The notes beneath the pieces were generated by a model. That model made no database searches and was not told the origin of the DNA. It saw nothing but the letters and a program-made list of their open reading frames with translations. From contig OZ010786.1 of the NCBI GenBank assembly GCA_963932465.1, positions 598,165,038-598,229,037 of the forward strand: 64,000 nt of DNA. The letters run 5' to 3'. The stretch is from Maratus speciosus. Lineage: Eukaryota > Arthropoda > Arachnida > Araneae > Salticidae. The stretch's first letter is position 1; the number at the start of each line of letters is the position of its first letter. A program made the position numbers and the translations under genes. Positions 45,523 through 57,860 of this stretch are shown piece after piece.

Positions 45523-46105
45523 ACTATGCTGGAGCAATAAAGCAACAAACATCTATCCATATGCAAAATTGGCAGTGTATTTCAACTATAAAACAAAAGT
45601 TATAGAACAAAACATTCCACATATGCCTATAAGGCTCTTTTGATAAAGATAGACAGGCATTTTTTTTGTGTGAACATTGTAGGGAAGTGTAAGGCACATT
45701 TGAACATGGTGTACCTTTCATCAATCTAAATTTCGCAAATTTCTGTGGTAACGTCGTTTAGTCATGATTCTACTAACTGTGAACCGCATCCGTGACACTG
45801 ATTTCTTTTATTTCATATATCTGTCTTCCGCACATGTGACACTGTTTTCTTTCATTTTATATATCTGTTTTCAAATGAAAAAGATAAGTATGTTTATATT
45901 TTTGCTCTTGATTTGTAATTATTTTCATTTCCGTCTGTAAGGTTCTTATATAAAAAGGGAATACGTTAAAATTTTGAAAATATTCTAGAGCAATAAAGTA
46001 AACATCTATCTATATGTAAAATTGGCAATGTATATCAACTATTAAAACAAAAATTATAGAACAAAATATCCCACATAGGCATATGGAGCGCTTTTGATCA
46101 CTGTA
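45523..46105. repeat. Direct repeat pair of about 120 bp
   Basis: 45530-45650 and 45990-46105 share GAGCAATAAAG, AACATCTATC, ATATGTAAAATTGGCA, AACAAAA-TTATAGAACAAAA and CCCACATAGGCATAT blocks. Between them, 45790-45875 is a tandem pair of GTGACACTG-TTTCTTT units. Confidence 0.75.
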
Positions 46106-46317
46106 GAAGGAGCATCTTTGATAATGTTAATTATTCAACTGATGATGATTGTGACACTTTAGATTTAGACAGTGTAGAAGACGTTGCAATTTGTGTTCCT
46201 ACTGATTTAACTGAACTAAAAGTCAATGAGTATGTTTTAGTTAAGCATACAACGAACAAAACTTACCGGTATTTTGTAGGAATTATTGAGAGGGAAGAAG
46301 AATTACATATTTACTAA
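46105..46317 (+). pseudogene. Transposon-derived C-terminal fragment (VLVK/VG domain)
   Basis: 70 uninterrupted codons to TAA: an acidic stretch (STDDDCDTLDLDSVEDV), then ELKVNEYVLVKHTTNKTYRY and FVGIIERE. The pattern of G/N-x-YVLVK, then K-T, then YFVG-I is shared by C-terminal tails of several arthropod transposon proteins, as I recall it. No start codon or upstream domain. It is joined at its 3' end to TTTACTAATAAAG, which resembles a Helitron 5' start, so capture by a Helitron is possible. Confidence 0.4.
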
Positions 46318-46649
46318 TAAAGACAGTTTCGCTCTGCCTGTCTGTCTGCGATGACTAGAGATATCTACCGGGCTTCACGGGCCAGGGAAATGCCAGGCGG
46401 ACCAGTTAATTAAAAGAAAAAAATGTTGTATGAAAGTTTTATTTTCAGACATCCTCTCTTAAATTACCGTTTCCATCACTTGTAGGAGAAACTATTCAGG
46501 GGATTGCTGAAATGACATTTCCTATAAACTTGTCAAAATATACAATCCTATAAATAATGGATTTAACATACTTTTAAAATTATAAATATCCCTAACAGGC
46601 ATTTCTTAGGCTTTGTACATAGCAGTAGTACTGATTGGATTTTATTAGG

Positions 46650-48600
46650 TAGCTTTCTTTACAAAAAAGCTACCTATTGCAGCCGTTCGGAGGAAAGCGA
46701 TTTCAAAAAATTTTGGTATATTTTCATCGATCATGACCCCCAGACCCCGAAACCACCCTCCGTTCAAAATTGATATATATATATATATATATATATATAT
46801 CTGACCTATGTCACACTGTAACTCCCGTAATTATGAACCGATTTCGATGAAATTTGGTGTGTACATAGTACATACCAATGTCTCGACCGAGTTCGTTGGC
46901 CAGCGTCATCCGCCGTTTTGTTTCAAAATGGCGGCCCTTTAAAATTTTAAAAAAAATTTAAAACTTGAAATGTGGTACCAAAAAATTAAAAATGGAAAAA
47001 TATTTTTTTCTTATGTATTTGACCTTTATACAAAGATTCCGGAGCAGTTTTTGTTTCGTCTATATCTTAAAAAATGGCTGAATTATAGCATTTTGAATTT
47101 CTAGCGTGGCTGACATTTTGAAACGTCCTGAACTTTGTCACGCGATAAAAGGCGTATTTATGAACCGATTTGGATGTAATTCGGTGTGTACATAGTACAT
47201 ACCAATCTCTGGACCGAGTTCGTTGGCCAGCTTCATCCGCCATTTTGTTTCAAAATGGCGGCCATTTAAAATTTTTTTAAAAATGTAAAAATTGAAATGT
47301 GGTACCAAAAAATTGAAAATGGAAAAATATTTTCTTCTTATGTGTTTGACCTTGATAAAAAGATTCGGGAGCAGTTTTTGTTTCGTCTATATCTTAAGAA
47401 ATGGCTGAGTCATAGCATTTTGAATTTCTAGCGTTGCTGACATTTTGAAACGTCCTGATTTTTCTCACGTATTAACAGGCGTATTTATGAACCGACTTGG
47501 ATGTACCTTGGTGTGTACATAGTACATACCAATGTCTCGACCGAGTTCGTTGGCCAGCTTCATCCGCCATCTTGTTTCAAAATGGCGGCTATTTAAAAAA
47601 ATTAAAAAATTTAAATGAGATACCAAAAAATAGGAAAATGAAAAAGATTTTTTTGTATGTGTTTGTCCTTAATACAAAGATTCCGGAACAGTTTTTCTTT
47701 CGTCTATATCTAAAAAAAAATGGCTGAGTAATAGCATTTTGAATTTCTCTTGTGGCTGACATTTTAAAACGACCTGATTTTTGTCACGCGATAACAGGCG
47801 TATTTATGAACCTATTTGGATGTAACTTGGTCTGTACATAGTACATACCAATGTCTCGAGCGAGTTCGTTGGCCAGCTTCATTCGCCATCTTGTTTCAAA
47901 GGGGTTGCCATTTAAAAAAATTAAATTTAAAATTCAAAATGAGGTATTAAAAAATTGGAAAATGAAAAAGATTTTTTTTATGTGTTTGGTCTTGATACAA
48001 AGATTCCGGAGCAGTTTTTGTTTCTGAAAATTTGTTCTTTTGTTGATATCTTAAAAAATGGTTGGAGCTCTTTGAATTTCTAGCATGGCTAACATTTTGA
48101 AATGATCTTGTATTTGTCACGCGATAACACGCGTATTCGCCTATTTCGATGTAAGAAGGCATGTGGATAGTATACATCAACACCTCGACCAAGTTCGCTG
48201 GCCAGATTCATCAGCCATCTTGTTTCAAAATGGCGGCCATTAAATTAAAAAAAATATATATATTTAAAGTGAGGTGCAAAAAAATTAGAAATTGAAAAAG
48301 GTTTCTTTCTTAAGTATTTGATCTTGATATAAGGATTCAGGAGCATTTTTTGTTTGTCTTTACCTTAAAAAATGGCTCAGATATAGCAGTTTCAATTTCT
48401 ATTGTGGGTGACATTTTGAAAAATCTGATTTTTTGCATGCGACAGCACTCCTATATATTAACCGATTCCGATGTGAGTGAGCATGTGCACAGCAATTACT
48501 AAGGTCTCGACCAAGTTCACTGCTTAGCCTCATCCACCATGTTGTCTTAAAATGACAGGCACTTTAAGAAATTCCCGAATTTGGCAGCCAAATATAAGTT
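46650..48600. repeat. Tandem repeat, about 325-bp unit, 5-6 copies
   Basis: TGAACCGATTTGGATGTAA-type starts at 46835, 47162, 47489, 47818, about 48138 and about 48457. Each unit carries ACATAGTACATACCAATGTC, TCGACCGAGTTCGTTGGCCA, CATCCGCCAT-TTGTTTCAAAATGGC and AGATTCCGGAGCAGTTTTTG. Divergence increases to the right. The array begins with a GGTAGCTTTC/AAGCTACC hairpin and TA repeats at 46772-46801. Confidence 0.9.
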
Positions 48601-48909
48601 ACTTTAAAGAAAAGCAGCTTGGATAAAGCTGACTAATTTCGCGAAATTCTCATTCATTATATTGATAAAAATTAGTATTGAATCTCCTATATTCGGTTTC
48701 CACTAAATTGAGCTTCGTGTGTTTGCATGATATAAGTTGGCTTTTTTTAAATAAGGATTATGAAAGCTACCTCTTCCTCCCGGCACTGGCCGGAAGGACT
48801 TTTTTGTTTGGCCACCCTTTTTTTTTTTCTTTTTTTGACTGGTTCTTCGTCTCACTGTGGAGCAACTATAAGTTGATATTAAAATCTTATTTAAGAAAGA
48901 TAATTTGTA

Positions 48910-49587
48910 CAGGACCGTGCGAAGCGGGCGGCGAAGGAGGCGGTCGCCCCGGTCGCCCCGGTCGCGGAAATTGAGGTGGCGCCAAATTTATATTATCAAC
49001 CTCGTTTTTTCTTCTTTTTTTGTAAAAAGAAATTATAAATTTACATATTGAGTGGGTTTTTTCTCCAATAGAAATTGCTCATTTTTTCGTTTCAAAATTA
49101 TTGCATGGACCCTTACCCTACATCCGAATACAAATATATGAATAAAGACTTCTTTCTTTTCAAAACTTGTTTTAGGTCTTTGTCTTAGTCTCTTTCGTCA
49201 ATTTTCTCTTTTCTCAGTAATTTTCTTTCTGTGCTTGTGGCAAAGAATATACTCTCAAAACAGCGTGGGGTTTCCTTCTGGAAATACAAAAGGTTTGTAA
49301 ACTGCTATACTGTACTGTTAGATACATTTTTTCTACATCCATTTCCCAGATTCTCTTTGCCAAAATATAAGTGCAATTTTCTTTTATGTTATTTTGTTGT
49401 TTGAAGTTTCTGAATTAAAATTGAGCATAAAATTCCAAAATAAACGCAAAATATGTATTCAATAGAATTTATTTCTGTTTCTGCACTTTTCAATTTTGGA
49501 CGCATGTCACAAAGAAAAAGTGGGTGGGGGGGGGGGCGCCAAATTGAAACTTTGGCCCAGGCTCAGTTTTCTCTTCGCACGGTGCTG
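48910..49587. mobile_element. hAT MITE with perfect 8-bp target duplication
   Basis: AATTTGTA flanks both sides (48902-48909 and 49588-49595). TIRs CAGGACCGTGCGAAG and (complement) CAGCACCGTGCGAAG differ at one base. Subterminal blocks include GGTGGCGCCAAATT on the left and GGCGCCAAATTGAA on the right, in direct rather than inverted orientation. 678 bp, no transposase. The 8-bp duplication and CA-G start are diagnostic for hAT. Confidence 0.93.
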
Positions 49588-50189
49588 AATTTGTAATATG
49601 TATATGATTAAAATTCATTTTATTTTATTTCAAATTAATTATCAAAAGTATCCCATAGCCGATCATAGGTACCCCATGATAGGGCACATTTGACCAATTT
49701 ACAAAATAATTTAACATACTAACTTTCTCTACATAAAAACTATTTACTATTTTTTTATATCCATTTAAAGAGGTTAGAGCATTATAAATTTATTTTTATA
49801 TTTTACAGTTTCGTAAAAATTTAGCAGATAAAATTACAATTCTGAAAAGTGATTAAATGTGCCCTACTCTAACATAAAAATCTGCCTCAACTGCAGATTT
49901 TCTTGACACATTTCTTCGGTGTATGGAACGAAAACATATATACCTTTAATAAATTGCGTTTATTATGTTAGATACTTGAACTCGTGTTTCCTTAGATAAA
50001 TTCCACAAAAATTTTCATGCCAACAATTCAGCTTTTTCTACATGTAGGAAAAAATAAATAATCTGCCTTATCTGCGGATGATTTTACCTACCTTTTACTT
50101 TTTTACCTACATTCGACCTTTTATACCTAGTAGCTTTTCCTTTCAGCTTCACTTTTTTTTTTATTGATGCAAACATGCACGGATAAAAT

Positions 50190-51060
50190 AATTTTTTTTT
50201 TTTTTTTTTTTTTTTATTATACCCAATTGTATTTGTAATCTCAAAGCAAAATCATTAAAGGTGGTTCAATACATATTCTTTATAAAGATTACATTCATAC
50301 AAAATATAAGTGTTACAACAACTACAGCCCCTGCAAGACAATTATAGCCCACGTTACAAGTGTTTTAAGTTGTCAGAACCTTATATTTATGATAAGGTAA
50401 AATATGATGGACTTCGATAAAAAGTTGTCAGAGTTACCCCCCCCCCCCCACACACACACACACACACACGTGCGCGACCCCCTTTAAAACGTTTATTATT
50501 ACCATAAAAACTTTGGTGGCTGCGACAATTTGGATCCAAGTTATGTACCTCTTATATCGGCGCTATACAAAATTTAAGAGGCATGGGTTAAAAAAGAAAG
50601 TCAGGGTCCCCCTTTTTATAAAGATTGCGTTTACCATACAAAATGTGAGTGTGTTACGACAATTACAGCGCGAGTTACGAGAGTTAAGTTGCCAGTGCCT
50701 TACATTTATGATACACTAAATACGAATCTTCACTCACCTTAAAACGATTACGTTTACTATACAAAATTTGTATGGGTTGCGGCAATTGAATTTGGATCAA
50801 AGTTATAAGTGTCTGTGGTTATCGGGCCTTTATATTCACGTTATACTAAAATATAAGGGATTTTGGTTTTTTAAAAAAGAGGTACAAAGTCCCCAACCCT
50901 TTATAAAGATGATTTTTACCATAAAAAATATAAAAGCACAAAAAATATATAAACTAAAAAAGGGGCACAAAATCCCCAAACCTTTATAAAGATTAAGTGT
51001 ACCATAAAAAATATATATAAACTATCTAAATTTTTGGGCAATGGTTCTAGGGGTTAAACC
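50190..51060. repeat. Decayed tandem repeat, about 130-210-bp steps
   Basis: TTTATAAAGATTACGTTTACCATACAAAAT-like phrases (varied, shortened) recur near 50278, 50490, 50620, 50745, 50905 and 50985, alternating with TTACGACAATTACAGC and TTATACTAAAATATAAG blocks. Starts after a long T-run at 50190-50215; CA repeat at 50451-50470. Confidence 0.6.
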
Positions 51061-51186
51061 CATCGGTTATCGGCCCATGCATTAATCAGGTCCGCTATAG
51101 AATGACATCCTAATATAGCGGGACTGAAATGTAATGCACCCGGAAATACACATTTCCATGCAGTTATATTCCTGACATTTTTTTCT

Positions 51187-51187
<1 letters not shown>

Positions 51188-51222
<35 letters not shown>
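51188..51222. repeat. T homopolymer, about 35 bp
   Basis: Uninterrupted T-run; an A-run of 35 bp lies nearby at 51731-51765. No retroposon structure is visible between or beside them. Confidence 0.9.
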
Positions 51223-51224
<2 letters not shown>

Positions 51225-51729
51225 TCAGCCCACCCCCTAATTCCACTTTGTCATAAGAATTATATAACTGTAATTCTCTGAAATTCATTACCTATTTTAA
51301 GTCTTATATCTAAAATAATTAAATTATTAATTGTTGATCTTGTGATGATGACAATTTTTCTCATAAGTATTTTATTAATTATTGAAAGCCTAATTGTTAA
51401 ATTTATTTGAAAGTAACTGTTTCGCTTCATTAATATACTTCCATGAAGTCTTGATTTTTATGCAATTTTTAAAACAATTATTTATTACGTTTTGTAGAGA
51501 GTCCATAACTGGGATAGGGGGTGTCCATTACTAAAATTTTGAGTGCTTTGATTAATTTTTGTTGTTACAATTGAATTTTGATTCACAATAAGAAATGTGA
51601 CTATAAGATTGGTTAAATATTGTTGATAGATTAAGGTAATATTTATAAAGTGGAATATAATAATTATAACACTAGAAAAAAACACTTATACAGACACGTC
51701 AGATTTTATAGTAATAAGTAGTATTTTTA

Positions 51730-51767
<38 letters not shown>

Positions 51768-52659
51768 ACAAAAGTAATATTTGCATTTCGACGATTTTCA
51801 AATTGTTATCATATCAATGTTTCAAAAACATTAAAATCATCTTTGTTATTAAGTTAGAGGTTCCTACTACTTAATATATGTATTATTTTACTCAGGTAAT
51901 AAAATTATTAATGAAAATAGATTTACATAACGTTTATTTAAAAAAGAAAAAAACACCCCACAAGCTGTTTTCAAGACTTCGTTTACTTTTGAATAGTTTT
52001 AAAAATTTTGTTTTATCAATTATATAACCATTTTTTAGTTAAAATAGTTATGTAAAATGCCTTAAGCATGTTCAAGTGATGTGAAAAATACAGTTACAGA
52101 GACAATAATTCGGACTTTTGTGTTAGTAAGAAGCGTATAACACTAATGATAGGGCATCTTATTAATAAAGAATTAAAAAACGAAATGAAAGTCGGAACCT
52201 AACTGCGTTTGTATAAATTTTAGAAATGATCTTAATTATTACACGTCTTTAATACTATAGCTTTAAAATATTGACTTATTTCCGATGGATAAATGCATAT
52301 GTAAATGCATATTTCTGAATCCAAACTCGAAATATCTTGGGCTTAAAGAAAATATTGATAAAAATTTCTCGGTACAAATAAATATACAAATTTTGTGTTG
52401 AGATAAACAGCAAAACATTTCAATGTCTATATCAGTAAAATAAACAACAATCGTTAATGCACTTACCTTGTGTATTTCAGAGATTTAAATAAAAATAAAT
52501 AAAACTAGTTGCTTGTCCAACTAATCTGAGAATTTATGGATGAAGCAACACTTCTTTTTATTTACCACATGGCATGGAAAAGAAGCATTCACAATGGAGA
52601 AAGGTTCCGTTCTCCCATTGATCGACAAGAAACAGGAAGTTGCGTGATTATTTCTAATA
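51223..52659. other. AT-rich region without a supported feature
   Basis: Apart from the A-run at 51731-51765, no coding domains, terminal repeats or tandem units were recognised. Confidence 0.4.
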
Positions 52660-52913
52660 GACCCCTTGCATTGACGTCACGTTGCTATTAGCAACGACTG
52701 ATACTATAGCTTCTGGAGCACACACGTGGAGCACAGAACTCCCCGTTTGCCGTTAAAAGCACGTGTTATCTTTCTCTTTAATTTAGAGCTTCCTTATTTT
52801 AATTATTATAGTGCAAATAAGTCTAAAAAATCAAATGGAGAGCACCAAATTCGCCTTATATTTGGGCGCCATAGGAAGCGATTTCAGACATGTGACGTCA
52901 TGTGCAACCCGTC
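52660..52913 (-). mobile_element. 254-bp MITE, copy 2
   Basis: Inverted copy of 39389-39642, same length, highly similar throughout (e.g. TATAGCTTCTGGAGCACACA, AAAAGCACGTGTTATCTTTC). Ends GACCCCTTGCA and TGCAACCCGTC. Flanks AATA (52656-52659) and TATA (52914-52917) are a near-matching target duplication. Confidence 0.85.
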
Positions 52914-53315
52914 TATAGTTTATCGTCTTGATAATTCAGCAGCGGTAGACTCTTCTTACTAACCATTCAGAGCACACATTGCATTTCGCCGCCAAAACAA
53001 GAAGTTTAAAACTTCGCCAAGAGTCATCTGAGCTTATTTCAAGCATTAAGTTATAAATCGCATCAAAATTCTATGGTATATGCTAGGAAATTCAGTATCA
53101 GTTTATTTCTCATAAAAAATGATATAAACTTAGTCACGGAAAACAACGATATGATATTATAAAAATGTTTACTGACAAAAAACTGATAAAATATAACTTT
53201 CTTTTAATAATGTTAATTTGCAATTAATTGTAAGTATTTTTTAAACTTGTTTTTCTTTAAACTTATCCTTTTTAAACTACACATGACTTACATTTTCATT
53301 TTATTAGTATATGTC

Positions 53316-53322
<7 letters not shown>

Positions 53323-53362
<40 letters not shown>
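53323..53362. repeat. TA microsatellite
   Basis: About 20 uninterrupted TA dinucleotides. Confidence 0.9.
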
Positions 53363-53364
<2 letters not shown>

Positions 53365-53915
53365 CATTTAATTTTTCACATTATATATATTTTTAAATAT
53401 TGATATTCATATTGCAAGTAAAATAAATAAATTTTCTATTCATAAATTTACTTTATAATATTTTTCTTGCTCTTCATATATAATTATCTTGCTACAAACT
53501 ATAAATTATAAGCTATAACTGCATTAAAAAAATCTGAACAATAACTTCATCTAAAACTATTAAAAGTTACTATGTATTTGTACATTTGTTTAAAATTCTT
53601 TAGTTAATGACTACTAAAACTTTATGTTTTTGACTGAGTTTTCTAATTTTTTTAAAGAAAAAACAAGTTATTACAACTTTTTAATAAAAACAATTTAACA
53701 ATTTTGTAGACAAATTTTAAGCAAAACTATTAAATAATTATTAACTATTATGAATTAATTTAAATAATTAATTACTTTTTAAATTAATTATTAATTGCTT
53801 GTTACATTAATTATTTTTTAATAAGTTTAATAACTAAATTAATAATTAATATGAAAAATAAATTAATAAAATTTTAGTTTAAAATAAAATTAATATATAA
53901 TATAATACAGTTATG

Positions 53916-54908
53916 TAACAAAAACATAGCTGTGAAAAAAGGGAGCCAAGTTCTGTAAAGACAATGTCAAAAAAAGAAGTGATATCTAAGTGGGTGCCAA
54001 GCTCAAATAAAATTCACTCAAAAATACCTACTGAAGTATTATAGCATTTTTTTAATTGTTTAGAAATAAAAATTTTTGATAGCATATTAATAATAAATCT
54101 AGAACTTGGCAAGTTTTTACCTACGAGTCATTTATTTTTATTAATGATATTATTATATCAAAACTTGTTATTTCATGATTGGAAGCCTTAATTTGAGTGA
54201 GCTCCTTCCCCTTGAAGGGTGGTGGGATAAAATATATCCCACCTAATTTAACTGCAAAATTCCACATTGACACCAGAATTCAGGACTAAAAAGTTTAATT
54301 TTATTAAATACGTGAAAAGAAGCTTTTACCCATTTTGAAATAAATTTGTTTTTAAATTCTGGTGTGATTCAATCATTTCAGCATTTCACGAATAAAAGTT
54401 ATTTGCCCCTGAAAGGGTTAAAAGGGTGCAGTCTCTAGAGAGATGACCAATAACAAGCATAAGTATATCTGTTTTTTTGTCAGGCATCTTAGTCTGTTTG
54501 CATTGAGGTTTCTGGAGGGTGGGTGCTAGAGGGATAACCAAAGACGAGCGGGAGTGTATCTGTGTATTTATTGATTTATCACATCTTTAACATGAGCCAT
54601 TTGTTTATAATAATAACTATATTAATTTTTTTGTAATGTCATTGAAATTAATATTAACATCACCATTTTATTAAGACATGAAATTGATAGGCATAACATT
54701 TATCAAAAACTTGCCAAGTTCTAGATTTATTATTAATATGCTATCAAAAACTTTTATTTCTAAACAATTAAAAAAAATGCTATAATACTTCAGTAGGTAA
54801 TTTTGAGTGAATTTTATTTGAACTTGGCACCCACTTAGCTATCACTTCTTTTCTTGCCATTGTCTTTACAGAACTTGGCTCCCTTTTTTCACAGCTATGT
54901 TTTTGTTA
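53916..54908. mobile_element. Foldback element with nested TTAA MITE
   Basis: Arms of about 205 bp. The left starts TAACAAAAACATAGCTGTGA, and the right ends with its complement; shared blocks continue through GGGAGCCAAGTTCTGTAAAG, TATTATAGCATTTTT and CTAGAACTTGGCAAG. The loop of about 580 bp contains the piggyBac-like MITE at 54208-54417. Noncoding. Confidence 0.85.
54208..54417. mobile_element. piggyBac-like MITE, family with 59369-59549
   Basis: Starts CCCCTTGAAGGGTGGTGGGA and ends TTTGCCCCTGAAAGGG followed by TTAA (54418-54421). The left TTAA has decayed to CCTT. Same end sequences as the element at 59369-59549 in inverse orientation. 210 bp, lying in the loop of a foldback element. Confidence 0.75.
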
Positions 54909-55789
54909 GATATCATTACTTTTTGTAAAGTTACAATATATTTAGACACTTTACATAATGCTTTTTAATGTGTTTACATGTGACTATTTTATTCACCAAG
55001 CAACATTCAATTTTAATTTAAATTTCCTACTACAAACTATTTGGCTGTCAATAGCGGCATAAATCTATATTTTAATACTGCTCTATTGAATGCATGTTTT
55101 GAAACGAAATGTATTCATTCGAAATTTTTATTGTTTCTGAAACAACAATTCCTATTAAATTCCTATATTGCATTTTCCTATTAAATTTTCCAATTAAATA
55201 TCCTATAGCTGGGCCTGCTTTTTCGTACCGAAAGTGAAAAATACAGTTATGTCCTAATGCTACACTATGTATCATCCATCCATGGGTGCCGGCAAAGAGG
55301 CAGTGCAGAGGAAGGACATTGCTTCTCCCTGGATTTTCAAATTTAATTAACTAAATATCCTTTTCTCTGATGATTTTAAAAATAACAAGTGTGTAAGTGT
55401 GATCACAGATCGCACAGAGGGTTTCGTTTAATATTCCTTTCAAAACACTTTATCCTTTTGAAAAATCTGCTAGTTCCACATTTCGCAACCAGGGGCGCAC
55501 TCTATTCTAAACAAACCTCTATCCGAACGAAACTCCGTTTTACATACTATCCGTAGATATATTAGTCGAGGGGATTGAGCCCATAGCACCCGAGATAAGT
55601 AGGCGCCCCTGGCGGTAAAAAGTGGAACTAAAATATGTAAGGCTATGGTGCATAATATGAAAGAATGGTCAAAGGGGTGTCGGCAAAAGTTGGAAAAGTG
55701 CCCCCCGGGTGAAAAGGGCAGAGGTTAGAAAAATTGCTTAAGATAAACATGTTAGAGCCCGGAGGAGTAAATAATATAAGACTTTTTGA

Positions 55790-57690
55790 AAATTTTATGA
55801 TTTGTCGTGTGGTCTGCGGTATTCAGCTATACGTATGCAAAAAGTCATGTCTCCAACTTAATTAGGAGCTCCCTTATAAAGAATTGCTTAAAATACATAT
55901 GTAGTAGCTAAAGGGTTAAGCGTAAAAATTTTTCAAGATTTTATGATTTGTCGCCTGGCCTCAGGTGTTCTGCTATAAGTACGCAAAATTCCAAATCTGC
56001 AATTTAATAAGAGGCTCAGTTAGAAAGAATTGCTTAAAATACGCATGTGGAAGACCAAAAGGTTAAATGTACGACTTTTTCAAAATTTTATGACTTGTCG
56101 TATGATGTGAGGTATTCAGCTATAAAAATTTCACTCCTCCAACCTAATTAGGGGCTCACTTAGAAAGAATTGTTTAAAATACACATGTGGGACCCCAAAG
56201 GGTTAAACGTACGACAGTTTCAAAATTTTATGATTTGTATTTTGATGTGAGATGTTCAGTTATAAGTATGCAAAATTTCACGCCTCCAAACTAATTAAGA
56301 TCTCACTTAGAAAGAATTGTTTAAAATACACTTGTGGGAGCTCCAAGGGTTAAATGTACGACTTTTTCAAAATTTTATCATTTGTCGTATGATGGTAGGT
56401 GTTCAGCTATAAGTACCCGAAATTTCATGTCTTCAACATAATTAGGGGCTCACTTAGAAAGAATTGTTTAAAATACACATGTGGGAGCCCAGAGGGTTAA
56501 ATGTACGACTTTTTCAAAATTTTATGGTTTGTCATTTGATGTGTGTTCAGCTATAAGTATGCAAATTTTCATGCCGCCAACCTAATTAGGAGCTCACTTA
56601 GAAAATATTGTTTAAAATACACATGTGAGAGCCCAAAGGGTTAAATGTACGACTTTTTGAAAAGTTTATGATTTGTCGTTTGATGTATGAATGTTCAGCT
56701 ATAAGTATGCAAAATTTCACGCCTCCAAACTAATTAAGATCTCACTTAGAAAGAATTGTTTAAAATACACTTGTGGGAGCCCCAAGGGTTAAATGTACGA
56801 CTTTTTCAAAATTTTATCATTTGTCGTATGATGGTAGGTGTTCAGCTATAAGTACCCGAAATTTCATGTCTTCAACATAATTAGGGGCTCACTTAGAAAG
56901 AATTGTTTAAAATACACATGTGGGAGCCCAAAGGGTTAAATGTACGACTTTTTCAAAATTTTATGGTTTGTCATTTGATGTGTGTTCAGCTATAAGTATG
57001 CAAATTTTCATGCCGCCAACCTAATTAGGAGCTCACTTAGAAAATATTGTTTAAAATACACATGTGAGAGCCCAAAGGGTTAAATGTACGACTTTTTGAA
57101 AAGTTTATGATTTGTTGTTTAATGTGAGGTGTTCAGCTATAAGTATGCAAAATTTCATTCCTCCAACCTAATTAGGGGCTCACTTAGAAAGAATTGTTTA
57201 AAATACACATGTGGGAACCCAAAGGGTTAAATGTACGACTTTTTCAAAATTTTATAGATTGTCGTTTGATGTGAGGTATTTAGCTATAAGTATGTACAAT
57301 TTCACGCCTCCAACCTAATTAGGGTCTCACTTAGAAAGGATTGTTCAAAATACACATGTGAGACCCCAAAGGGTTAAATTTACAACTTTTTCAAAATTTT
57401 ATGATTTGTCATTTGATGTTAGGAGTTCAGCTATAAGTATGCAAAATTTCACGCCTCCAACCTAGTTAGAGGCTCACATAGAAAGAATTGTTTAAAATAC
57501 ACATGTGGGAACCCAATGGGTTAAATGTACGACTTTTTCAAAATTTTATGATTTTTCGTTTGATGTATGGTGTTCAGCTATAAGTATGCTAAATTTCAAG
57601 TCTCCAACATGTATAGTTTCTGAGAACGGGCTCTGTGACTGACAGAATATCTCAATTTGTTGATTTTCTGTAAGCAAGTAAACCCAGATA
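55790..57690. repeat. Tandem repeat, 147-bp unit, about 12-13 copies
   Basis: CTCACTTAGAAAGAATTG starts at 56155, 56302, 56459, 56593, 56741, 56888, 57032, 57179, 57326 and 57473; most steps are 144-148. Other constant blocks are TTTAAAATACACATGTGGGA, AAAGGGTTAAATGTACGACT, TTTTTCAAAATTTTATG and TTCAGCTATAAGTATGCAAA. The segment 56270-56708 is repeated almost exactly at 56709-57147, a 439-bp (three-unit) duplication. Noncoding. Confidence 0.93.
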
Positions 57691-57724
57691 AACCCCCAGA
57701 AAGTAGATAGGTTTACAATGGAAG

Positions 57725-57860
57725 TCTATGGCAATTTGGCGAAATATTAGAGATATCGCCAAGGTGGCGTCGCTTTTGGCGACTAATTTTGATCGCCAAA
57801 TTTTGCGATATATCGCCACGTTGGCGAGAAACTTGGCGGTATTTGGCGACAGAACAGCGT
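57725..57860. repeat. Cluster of TTGGCGA motifs in both orientations
   Basis: TTGGCGA or its complement TCGCCAA appears at least eight times in about 125 bp (e.g. around 57735, 57757, 57776, 57793, 57821, 57831, 57842). The inverted pairs could fold. Cause unknown. Confidence 0.6.

Noticed and set aside
47497..47727. Open frame inside the 325-bp array
   Set aside because: It is one satellite unit read through; neighbouring units carry stops in the same frame.
48678..48974. 98-codon frame with Gly/Arg-rich end
   Set aside because: Its end overlaps the hAT MITE terminus, and the rest has no recognised motif.
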